Part shown: piece by piece, positions 57,035 through 64,000 of the stretch
How the letters are laid out: the number at the start of each line of letters is the position of its first letter
How positions within the stretch are numbered: position 1 is the stretch's first letter
Source: Caldilinea sp. CFX5
GTDB lineage: Bacteria > Chloroflexota > Anaerolineae > Caldilineales > Caldilineaceae
Assembly: GCA_021405325.1 (NCBI GenBank)
Contig: QWII01000048.1
Span: 33,476 to 97,475, forward strand
DNA: 64,000 nt
Direction: 5' to 3'
The notes under the pieces: model-generated
The model's database searches: none
The model's input: only the letters and a program-made list of their open reading frames with translations
What the model was told of the DNA's origin: nothing
Position numbers and translations under genes: made by a program

Positions 57035-57958
57035 ATGGCTTTCGGCTTTCTGGCGAAGAAAAAAGCACGCGATGTCCTGGCTATTGCCCCATCGACAAAT
57101 CTCCTCCTGAATCTGTTCATGGTGATCCTCTGTGCGATCACCTTGTTTCCGATCTATGTCATCGTGATCGCATCACTGACTTCCGAGGCGGCCCTGACCG
57201 CCAACGGCTACCGTTTGTGGCCGGCCGAATTCTCGACCCTGGCCTACAGCTTCCTCTTTGCGCAAGGATCGATCATCATTACGGCCTACCAGAACACGAT
57301 CATTGCCACCCTGGCCGGGACAACCCTTTCGGTGCTGATGGTGGCGTTGTATGCCTACCCCCTTTCGCGTGACAATTTCAAGTTCCGCCGTTTCTTCACC
57401 TTCTATGCCTTTTTCACCATGTTATTTGGCGGCGGTCTGGTGTCGTACTACATGGTGACGCGGCAGATTTTGGGGATTCAAAACAGCCTGTGGGCCTTGT
57501 TCCTGCCCTCGGCCTTTAGTCCCTTTTGGGTCTTGGTCATGCGCACCTTCTACAAAGCCAATGTCCCCAATGAAGTCATCGAATCGGCACGCATTGATGG
57601 GGCGGGCGAATGGCGCATCCTCTTCCAAATTGTCATGCCGCTGGCGATTCCGGGGCTAGCGACGGTGGCGCTCTTTAGTGCGATTGGCATCTGGAACAAC
57701 TTCTTCAACTGCCTGCTGCTGGTCGATGAAGCCCAATATTACAGCCTCCAATTCACCATCTACACCACGCTCAACAATATCCGCTTCTTGTTGGAAAACG
57801 CCGACAAGATGCAAGGCGTGGTCAACGTCAGCGAGCTGCCTTCGCAGACCTTCCGCATGGCGATGGCCGTGGTGACGGTGGGGCCGATTATCTTTGCCTA
57901 TCCTTTCTTCCAGCGCTTTTTTGTCCGTGGGTTGACCATCGGCGCAATCAAAGGATAA
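57035..57958 (+). CDS. Sugar ABC transporter permease, LplC type
   Basis: 307 residues with six membrane segments and the contact loop IESARIDGAGEWRILFQI. PLSRDNFKFRRFFTFYAFFTMLFGGG and LYSLQFTIYTTLNN-like stretches (QYYSLQFTIYTTLNN) are usual for LplC/CarT subunits. It follows the first permease by 21 bp and precedes the binding protein by 53 bp. Confidence 0.9.
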   Translation: MAFGFLAKKKARDVLAIAPSTNLLLNLFMVILCAITLFPIYVIVIASLTSEAALTANGYRLWPAEFSTLAYSFLFAQGSIIITAYQNTIIATLAGTTLSVLMVALYAYPLSRDNFKFRRFFTFYAFFTMLFGGGLVSYYMVTRQILGIQNSLWALFLPSAFSPFWVLVMRTFYKANVPNEVIESARIDGAGEWRILFQIVMPLAIPGLATVALFSAIGIWNNFFNCLLLVDEAQYYSLQFTIYTTLNNIRFLLENADKMQGVVNVSELPSQTFRMAMAVVTVGPIIFAYPFFQRFFVRGLTIGAIKG

Positions 57959-58011
57959 GTAGTCCGGTGTTCCTCAATTATTTCAGGTTAGAACGTAACC
58001 AAGGAGAAACT

Positions 58012-59586
58012 ATGTCAAACGCAATTTCACGTCGTCAATTTATGCAAGTGGCCGCGGTCGGCGCCGTGGGCGGGGTGTTGGTGGCCTGTGCGCCGCCAGG
58101 CGGCGCTGGTGATGCGCCGGCCAACTCGGCGGCCGGCAGTCCGGCGGAAGCATCGATCACGCTCGATTACTTTTGGGTAGGCAACGCCGACACCGATCAG
58201 CGCCCCCTGGTCGAGGACGCAATCAACGCCTATATCGGGCCGCTCCTCGACGCCAAGGTCTCGTTCCATATCATCGGTTGGGGTGATTGGGCCTCCAAAG
58301 CTGTGACCGCGTTGCAAGCGGGTGAAAAGATTGACATCTTTTTTACTGCTGACTGGTGGCACTACATGCAACTGGTCGGTGAAGGGCTGCTGCGCCCCTT
58401 GAACGACGACGATGGCGAATATGGCAACCTGTTGCAGCAGTATGGGCCGGACATTCTGAGCAGCCTGAACCCGGCCTTTATCACCGGCACGCAGGTGGAT
58501 GGCGTCAACTACGCCGTGCCCACCAACAAAGAACTCTGCGTCCCCGAAGGCTTCATCTACAATGTCACCTGGGCCGAACAGATCGGCTTTACACCCGAAG
58601 ACGCCGCGCAGATCAAGACCTGGATGGATCTGGAACCCTGGCTGGAAAAGGCCAAAGCCGCCTACCCCGATGAGTATCCCTATCTCACTGATGGCCGCCC
58701 TGGCTTCATGCCCTGGGTACCCGGCTTTGCCAGTGGGGTGAATGATCTCTGGGTCAGTATGCGCTTTGCCCCCACCTCCGGCGACAGCTTTGATGAGACC
58801 ATCGTCATCCCGGTTGATACCGATTGGTTTAGAGAACACACGGCGGTCATGCGCAAGTGGTATGACAATGGCTGGATTCACCCCGATTCCGGTCTGGACA
58901 CCTTCAACACCGGCGAGTTGATGAATGCCGGCAAGTTCTTCCTGCACCCGCAGCCGCTGAAGGGCAGCAACATCAAGGCGCAGGAATTGGTCAACTCTTC
59001 CGGCAACGCCGATCTGCGCCTGGGCGAGATCTACACCCAGCCCAAGGTCAACATCACCGTCCACTCCGGCGGCTCTATGCTGGCCATCCCCATGTTGTCC
59101 GAACACCCGGTCGAGGCCATGAAGTACATCAACCTCATGCACAGCGACCCCAAGCTGGTCAACCTGATGTTGTTTGGCGTCGAAGGGGTCCACTGGGAAG
59201 CGGAAGCCGATGGGCGGGTGAAGCTGATGGATAACGCCTGGTATAGCGCTCACCCCGGTGCGTGGACGGTCGGCAACACGGCCATTCAAGCGGTCACCAA
59301 CAAAGAAGATCCCCAGAAGAATATCATGTTGCAGGAGTATTCCAAAGATGCCATCAACCATGCCTCGCTCGGGTTCCGCTTCCGCACCGAACCGGTGGCC
59401 GCTGAACTAACGGCGCTGGGCGCGGCCTCCAGCGGCATCTTGCGTGGCCTATTGACTGGCTATATCGACCCTGCCACCGAATTGCAGGCATACCTGGATG
59501 CGCTCAAGGCTGCCGGGCTGGACAAGGTTCGCGACGAAGTCGAAAAGCAATATCTTGACTGGAAAGCGGCTAAGGGCAACGGCTAA
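58012..59586 (+). CDS. Sugar ABC transporter substrate-binding lipoprotein (LplA type)
   Basis: About 524 residues from ATG 58012, with AAGGAGAA upstream. It has a twin-arginine motif SRRQFMQ (6-12) and a lipobox with Cys26 (VLVAC), the same export signal as the binding protein at 2011. The mature protein is longer, as expected for the LplA-like class (VGNADTDQRPLVEDAINAY, MLAIPMLSEHPVEAMKYIN). Substrate unknown. It is the last gene of this importer and is followed by an intrinsic terminator. Confidence 0.92.
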   Translation: MSNAISRRQFMQVAAVGAVGGVLVACAPPGGAGDAPANSAAGSPAEASITLDYFWVGNADTDQRPLVEDAINAYIGPLLDAKVSFHIIGWGDWASKAVTALQAGEKIDIFFTADWWHYMQLVGEGLLRPLNDDDGEYGNLLQQYGPDILSSLNPAFITGTQVDGVNYAVPTNKELCVPEGFIYNVTWAEQIGFTPEDAAQIKTWMDLEPWLEKAKAAYPDEYPYLTDGRPGFMPWVPGFASGVNDLWVSMRFAPTSGDSFDETIVIPVDTDWFREHTAVMRKWYDNGWIHPDSGLDTFNTGELMNAGKFFLHPQPLKGSNIKAQELVNSSGNADLRLGEIYTQPKVNITVHSGGSMLAIPMLSEHPVEAMKYINLMHSDPKLVNLMLFGVEGVHWEAEADGRVKLMDNAWYSAHPGAWTVGNTAIQAVTNKEDPQKNIMLQEYSKDAINHASLGFRFRTEPVAAELTALGAASSGILRGLLTGYIDPATELQAYLDALKAAGLDKVRDEVEKQYLDWKAAKGNG

Positions 59587-59707
59587 CCAAACAGGGGTGA
59601 GTATCAACTCGCCCTAATAGAGAAAACGCATAGACTCCGCACATTCCGTAGGGGCGTCCCCTTGCGGGCGCCCGATGATGCGAAGTTTATTCGGTTTATC
59701 TATAAGA

Positions 59708-59739
59708 AACGGCTGCTCCTGTCGCGGGGCAGCCGTTTT
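59708..59739 (+). terminator. Intrinsic terminator
   Basis: AACGGCTGC (59708-59716) pairs with GCAGCCGTT (59729-59737), continuing into T4. It ends the second sugar ABC operon. An additional GGGGCGTCC/GGGCGCCC-like imperfect stem lies at about 59651-59671. Confidence 0.82.
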
Positions 59740-59802
59740 GATTGGAATGTAGATCAGCTAATGGGGCCGACCAAGAAAGCTGCAAAAATCACAACGCACA
59801 CA

Positions 59803-60351
59803 TCAACCATCAAGTAATGGTGTCATTCCGACGGGCAGCGGCAGTTGAAAGACGTTGATCGTCATCGCCACTAGACTGTAATAGCCCAGCAGTACAGTCA
59901 GCTCGACCACACCCTGTTCGCCAAACTCGCCTACCACCGACTGATAGGTGGCGTCATCCACAAATTTCTGCGTCAACAGTTGACGAGCAAAGTAGAAAAC
60001 GCAGCGTTCGTCAGCCGCCATATGGGGCGGCTCTTGATGCGCACGAATCGCGTCGATGATTGGCGTCGTCAAACCGGCCTTGCGGGCAAACGGTTCGTGG
60101 ATCGACCATTCAAGCTGACAGTCATGATGGCGGGCTGTGACCAGGATCGCCAGTTCGCTCAGGTGTGGCGCCAATGTGGTGCGATAGCGCACAAATTCCC
60201 CCAGCGCTTGAGCGCGGTCGGCCAGTTCTGGACTATACAGCCAAACTGCAAAGGGTCCTGCCGCACTGCCACGCGAGGCGACAATCGCGTCATAAACGCG
60301 TCGTTGCGCCTCACTCATCGTGGCCGGTTGTGGTGTAGAAATTCTCGTCAT
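59803..60351 (-). CDS. Carboxymuconolactone decarboxylase-family protein
   Basis: About 182 residues from ATG 60351 (longer in-frame starts to 60435 exist). The core RRVYDAIVASRGSAAGPFAVWLYSPELADRAQALGEFVRYRTTLAPHLSELAILVTARHHDCQLEWSIHEPFARKAGL fits the CMD/AhpD-like fold. The CxxC of AhpD is absent, so peroxidase activity is unlikely; a lactone or hydrolase-like role is possible. It is the last gene of a minus-strand cluster with a Gfo/Idh/MocA enzyme and a 3-hydroxyacyl-CoA dehydrogenase. Confidence 0.85.
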   Translation of the reverse strand: MTRISTPQPATMSEAQRRVYDAIVASRGSAAGPFAVWLYSPELADRAQALGEFVRYRTTLAPHLSELAILVTARHHDCQLEWSIHEPFARKAGLTTPIIDAIRAHQEPPHMAADERCVFYFARQLLTQKFVDDATYQSVVGEFGEQGVVELTVLLGYYSLVAMTINVFQLPLPVGMTPLLDG

Positions 60352-60451
60352 GTTGTATCCAATCGGTTCGGGGTAGCCAGAAATCCTGAAATCCATGGCG
60401 ATTCTGGGATTTTTAGTCTTACCTCTACAGTCCAATTACGTCCGTGCTCGC

Positions 60452-61501
60452 TCAACCTGCCAGCGGCAGTGTCACGACCTGACCGGCGCGCGCCGACGCC
60501 TGCGCCGCCTGACAGAGTTCCACCGCCGCCCGCCCGTCAGCCCCTGTCACCGCTGGTGTGCGGCCTTCGGCAATCGCAGCGACGAACTCCTGTAAGAGCG
60601 CCGAAAAAGATTCCAGACGCGCAGGATCGGCCGGGTTGCTGAGATCGAGAGGCGGCTGCTGCCAGATATGCTGCCAGCCCTCGTTGTCGGTCATCTCGAA
60701 GGCGCCATAGCCGTCGAGATCCATCAACCCGTTCGCCCCGATCAACTGGGTGCGCAGTGTGCTGTGCGGGAAGATCTGCCCCGGCAGTTCCAGACAAACC
60801 CACAGTTGCGCCAGCACGCCATTGCGAAATTGTATTTGCGCCATCATACTCAAATCGGGCAGCGCCGGGTCACTATCACCGGTGATCTGGGCAAAGATCT
60901 GTTGCGCGTTGCTGCCGGCCAGCCAGCGCACCAGATCGAAGCAGTGGACGCTCCAGCCCATCAACAGCCCGCTGCCATGAGGGTCGCGTGTAAAGGGGTT
61001 GCGTTCGGCCAGCGTGCGGGCAAAGTGCAACGGTTGCACACTCCAATGGCGAATCTGCCGTAAGTCGCCGATCTGATTTTGCACCAACGCCTGTCGCGCC
61101 CGCGCATGGACGCCGCGATAGCGCTGGCTTTGCACCACCATCAACGTGACACCTGCCCGCTCACAGGCATCGATCATCTGGTCGCACTGGGTGATCGTGG
61201 GCGCCATTGGCTTTTCGACCAGGATATGTTTGCCCGCCGCCGCGGCCTGCAACGTCTGTTCACAATGCACCGTTTCGGGCGTGGCGATGACCACGGCTTC
61301 GATATCAGGGCGGGCGACCAGTGCTGCCGGGTTCGGCACATAGACCACGCCATAATCCTGCGCCAGTTGTGCAGCGCGGCTGCCGACGGTCACTGCCGCC
61401 AGCCTGGCGCCAGTTACTCGTCGGCGCAGACACTCGGCATAGGTGCGCGCCATAAACCCTGAACCGACCAGACCGATACTAATCTCCCGATGACTGCCCA
61501 T
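60452..61501 (-). CDS. Gfo/Idh/MocA-family oxidoreductase (second copy)
   Basis: About 349 residues from ATG 61501. Rossmann motif IGLVGSGFMARTYAECL near the N-terminus, then LVEKPMAPTITQCDQMIDACE and the substrate domain with GWSVHCFDLVRWL. It overlaps the 3' end of the upstream dehydrogenase gene by 23 bases, which implies translational coupling. It differs from the copy at 28036 and probably handles another polyol or sugar. Confidence 0.9.
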   Translation of the reverse strand: MGSHREISIGLVGSGFMARTYAECLRRRVTGARLAAVTVGSRAAQLAQDYGVVYVPNPAALVARPDIEAVVIATPETVHCEQTLQAAAAGKHILVEKPMAPTITQCDQMIDACERAGVTLMVVQSQRYRGVHARARQALVQNQIGDLRQIRHWSVQPLHFARTLAERNPFTRDPHGSGLLMGWSVHCFDLVRWLAGSNAQQIFAQITGDSDPALPDLSMMAQIQFRNGVLAQLWVCLELPGQIFPHSTLRTQLIGANGLMDLDGYGAFEMTDNEGWQHIWQQPPLDLSNPADPARLESFSALLQEFVAAIAEGRTPAVTGADGRAAVELCQAAQASARAGQVVTLPLAG

Positions 61502-62465
61502 CACCACCCCCCACCGGTACACCAAAGCCATGCGCCTGCAACCAAGCCCATAGTTCCAACAGCCCAATGTCGCGCCGCCGGATCGTCTCGGCCACCTGCG
61601 CTGGCGTCCAGTCGTAAAAGCCTTTGCCCCGCTTCACACCGAGTTCTCCGGCGGCCACCTTGTCGCGCACCAGTTGGGTTGGCGCACAGTCACGGTTGAG
61701 ATCGGGCAAGAGATAGCTTTGGATCGCCAGCGTCAAGTCCAGGCCACCCAGATCGACTGTCTCCAGCGGACCGAGCAAGGGCATCCGCAAGCCAAAGCTC
61801 AACCGGGCAATGTGATCGACATCTTCCGGCGAGGCAATGCCAGCGGCAACGATAGCGATGGCTTCACGCCGTAGGGCATGTTGCAGCCGATTGCCAACAA
61901 AGCCTGCTACATCCTTGTGCAGCCGCACGGGGTATTTACCCACCGCACACAACAGATCACAGGTGGCATCGACCGTGGTGGGCGCCGTTTCAGCGCCCTT
62001 GGTCACTTCCACTAACGGCACCAGATGGGGCGGATTCCAGAAATGTGCGCCCAAAAAGCGCTCACGTCGGGTCAGCGCCAGCGCCATATCGCCGACGCGA
62101 AAGCTTGAACTGTTGCTGGCGATCAACGCCTCCGGCGCGCAGGCCGCCTCGATCTGGCGCAAGACGGCGTGTTTGACGCTCATTTCCTCAAAGACTGCTT
62201 CGATGATGAAATCAGCCGCACACACGGCGTTGGTGATGTCGCTTACCAAGGTAATGCGATCAGGGACAGCATAAGCCGTCGCCGCATCAATGAAGTCATA
62301 CGTAACGGCCAGTTGCAAATTGTTGTGAATACGGGGCAGGGCTTGCGCCAAGGTGGCCGGGTCAGAATCAGTCAAAGTGACAGGGTAGTTGGCCTGGGCA
62401 AAGAGTTGCGCCAAGCCATGCCCCATCAACCCAGCGCCGATGATAGCAATCTTTTTCGGTTGCAC
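61479..62465 (-). CDS. 3-hydroxyacyl-CoA dehydrogenase-family NAD-dependent enzyme
   Basis: 328 residues. NAD-binding KIAIIGAGLMGHGLAQLFAQ at the N-terminus. The conserved serine-containing ASNSSSFRVGDMA, HFWNPPHLVPLVEVTKG with the catalytic His, and DVAGFVGNRLQHALRREAIAI are all typical. It oxidises 3-hydroxyacyl-CoA or related 3-hydroxy acids. It is upstream of, and overlaps, the Gfo/Idh/MocA gene. Confidence 0.9.
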   Translation of the reverse strand: MQPKKIAIIGAGLMGHGLAQLFAQANYPVTLTDSDPATLAQALPRIHNNLQLAVTYDFIDAATAYAVPDRITLVSDITNAVCAADFIIEAVFEEMSVKHAVLRQIEAACAPEALIASNSSSFRVGDMALALTRRERFLGAHFWNPPHLVPLVEVTKGAETAPTTVDATCDLLCAVGKYPVRLHKDVAGFVGNRLQHALRREAIAIVAAGIASPEDVDHIARLSFGLRMPLLGPLETVDLGGLDLTLAIQSYLLPDLNRDCAPTQLVRDKVAAGELGVKRGKGFYDWTPAQVAETIRRRDIGLLELWAWLQAHGFGVPVGGGDGQSSGD

Positions 62466-62490
62466 GGTTTATCCATTTCTTGTGAAATCG

Positions 62491-62570
62491 TAACTACTAA
62501 CCCCGCTCTGAGCCAGTCCGTGACTGGCGATGGGCTGCCAGTCACGGACTGGCTCAGAGCTTAGTAGTTA
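62491..62570. repeat. Composite perfect hairpin (24-bp plus 10-bp helices)
   Basis: TAACTACTAA (62491-62500) pairs with TTAGTAGTTA (62561-62570), and a 24-bp perfect stem (62505-62528 with 62537-62560) lies within, separated by a small CCCC bulge. The inner arm also contains CCAGTCcgtGACTGG, itself palindromic. It lies between the ceramidase-like and dehydrogenase genes. Confidence 0.93.
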
Positions 62571-62643
62571 TGTGAAATCAAACACCACCTTCACCACCCT
62601 CTCGGTTTTGCTCTCAGCTAGGTGAAATCTCTGTTGCGCCTGG

Positions 62644-63966
62644 TCAAAGGGCAGCCGATGACCGCTCCTCTGATTGTATTTGCTGTAATACATGGCGCGC
62701 CACCGCTTCCGCCACGGTCAACAGCAATTCCCCACTGCCCGGCAGCAGCAGCGATCCCCACGTCTCGTAGCGGTTATCCTGGTAGGCGGCGGCGTGGAGG
62801 ATGTAACGTGGATCGTCATTGCTATAGCCCAGCACATAGGTGGGTGTGGGCGCCAGACGTTGCTGCAAAGCGAGACTCAGTTCCACAAAGGGTTCACCGG
62901 GCAGCCCGATATAGAGCCGCGGCCCGATGGCGAGCGCCTGCACTTCGCTGGCAAAGCTGTCACCCGTCAGGCGTGCTTCGTCAAAGTTGCGCCCCAACCC
63001 CATAAAGGCGCGAAATTGCGCCAACTCGGCAGCCGGGCGCATTGGCAGCGCCACTGGCGAGGCTGTCGCCGCCAATACCAACTCGGTCTGGGTGGCCTCG
63101 GCCTCTTCCACGGCGTGAATCACCTCGCTGGCAAGGATGTGCGCCAGCCGGGTGGCGTTGCGATAGGTGCGCGGATGGGGCAAACCGGCATGCCACGCTT
63201 GACGAAAGACCGGCACCAGGTTCGCCTTTTCGCCCCAGGGATAGGCGACCGGGTTGATGTTGCCCGCCGCGCCATTCAAAAAGAGGGCTACCGCCCCCGG
63301 ATAGAGCCGCTCGACCGCCGCCATCGCCAGCCCCGGCACATCGCCCGAATAGTGCAGGTTGGTGGCGGAAAGCACAATGGGGTGGATGGGGAAGTTGACC
63401 GCGAGCGCCAGCGGGCGATCCTCGGCGTCGGTCACCACCATCACCCCCACTCGCGCCTCAATCGGATCGCCGGGGTCGCGCCGGTTGATCGTGATCTGAT
63501 CAAGCAGGCGATCAGACCAGCCGCAGCGCGCCGGTTGGCGGTTGGCGTGCGCCTGACAGATGGCCGCCACCGCCTGCTGTACGATCGCTGACGTCACTGT
63601 TGGGTCGAGATCATCCGCCCAAAAGAGATCTGGCCCGGAATGGGTGTGGGTGGCGCTTACCAGAATCTGTTCGCCAGGGATGCCTGTGGCTGCGGCGACG
63701 CCCTGCCGCACGGCGGCGGTAAAGCTGGCCGTCACCACAATCAGATCCAGCGCCAGCAGCGCCACTGTCTGCCGGCCATTGGCAAGCACCAAGGCGCGGG
63801 CATAGAGCGGATCAAGCACGCCGTTGGCTGCGCCATTGCGCCCAAAGTAGCCTGACGTATCGGTGGGCGCACCCGCCACCTGCCGGTTTAGGTGAGGATA
63901 CCCCGCCATCGGCAACCCAAGCGGGGGAGTGATTTCGACGCGCGCGGCGCCCGCCAGAAGTGGCAT
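62644..63966 (-). CDS. Neutral/alkaline ceramidase-like N-terminal-domain hydrolase
   Basis: 440 residues of the neutral ceramidase N-terminal domain type. Metal-binding histidines are in ATHTHSGPD and NFPIHPIVL, with GDVPGLAMAAVE and a C-terminal substrate part. True neutral ceramidases have a catalytic serine in NxGDVSPN; here the corresponding segment reads NGAAGNINP. The classical catalytic serine is thus missing and another amide or ester hydrolase activity is likely. No signal peptide is visible; it may be cytoplasmic. It starts near the window edge and may continue an operon to the right. Confidence 0.85.
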   Translation of the reverse strand: MPLLAGAARVEITPPLGLPMAGYPHLNRQVAGAPTDTSGYFGRNGAANGVLDPLYARALVLANGRQTVALLALDLIVVTASFTAAVRQGVAAATGIPGEQILVSATHTHSGPDLFWADDLDPTVTSAIVQQAVAAICQAHANRQPARCGWSDRLLDQITINRRDPGDPIEARVGVMVVTDAEDRPLALAVNFPIHPIVLSATNLHYSGDVPGLAMAAVERLYPGAVALFLNGAAGNINPVAYPWGEKANLVPVFRQAWHAGLPHPRTYRNATRLAHILASEVIHAVEEAEATQTELVLAATASPVALPMRPAAELAQFRAFMGLGRNFDEARLTGDSFASEVQALAIGPRLYIGLPGEPFVELSLALQQRLAPTPTYVLGYSNDDPRYILHAAAYQDNRYETWGSLLLPGSGELLLTVAEAVARHVLQQIQSEERSSAAL

Positions 63967-64000
63967 TGGTTGGGTCTCCTTGTTTACATACAGGACTTAC

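Noticed and set aside
58027..59361. Long minus-strand open frame opposite the LplA-type gene
   Set aside because: Shadow frame produced by G+C-rich codon bias; composition and lack of motifs do not support coding.

Overview
The window looks like chromosomal DNA of a Chloroflexota bacterium, most likely of the Anaerolineae/Caldilineae type. This is inferred from gene content and style, not from a marker gene. It has moderately high G+C and many ABC transporters whose binding proteins are twin-arginine lipoproteins (SRRQF...VACAP). It also has fused MFS/spermidine-synthase proteins, repeated Rpn-type nuclease genes, SARP/NB-ARC/TPR regulators, and a secreted protein ending in YLPVVLR. No rRNA, tRNA, CRISPR array or intact insertion sequence was found.

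Layout. 1-5.3 kb: tail of a LacI regulator, an ADP-ribosylglycohydrolase-family gene (ARH copy 1), and a sugar ABC importer (binding protein plus two permeases, no ATPase). 5.3-6.9 kb: a Phd/RelE toxin-antitoxin pair and a kelch protein. 7-11.9 kb: ARH copy 2, a CitD-CitE fusion, CitF, and ARH copy 3 overlapping citF. 12-18.7 kb: UPF0175 protein, GMC oxidoreductase, a probable free-standing structured RNA (about 13909-14067), two Rpn-type genes and a large membrane aminopropyltransferase-like protein. 18.7-21.3 kb (minus): two-subunit class I fumarase with an acyl-CoA dehydrogenase. 21.6-23.8 kb: DUF7662/HTH gene, a strong promoter with a multibranched structured RNA (about 22223-22386), and small unknown proteins, one apparently split by a short repeat. 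23.8-31.1 kb: enolase-superfamily dehydratase, CoaX, CoaBC, Gfo/Idh/MocA oxidoreductase, SDR and a double Nudix protein. 31.1-32.8 kb: an MFS exporter behind a leader with a terminator. 33-39.1 kb: a BMP-type nucleoside/nucleobase ABC importer with a cytosine-deaminase-like enzyme, interrupted by a small RNA candidate and an antisense DUF3800 gene. 39-48.7 kb: a BrnT/BrnA-like pair, ATPase, DMFase-like protein, MFS, nucleotidyltransferase, DUF3455 lipoprotein and a large cysteine-rich surface protein. 49-55.5 kb: SARP-type regulator, third Rpn-type gene, and a scrapyard of antitoxin, toxin and broken defence-type genes. 56-64 kb: a second sugar ABC importer (LplB/LplC type, no ATPase), then a minus-strand catabolic cluster (CMD protein, Gfo/Idh/MocA, 3-hydroxyacyl-CoA dehydrogenase, ceramidase-like hydrolase).

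The genes mainly describe an organism that takes up sugars, nucleosides and organic acids and oxidises them through citrate lyase, fumarase and dehydrogenases. Two features stand out. First, ADP-ribosylglycohydrolase paralogues flank a citrate lyase whose prosthetic group itself contains an alpha-ribosyl bond. Second, the intergenic spaces hold long, nearly perfect, mutually unrelated hairpins, many with arms made of short tandem variants, plus several candidate structured RNAs with their own promoters or terminators. All functional calls come from reading motifs in the translations; no database search was run.
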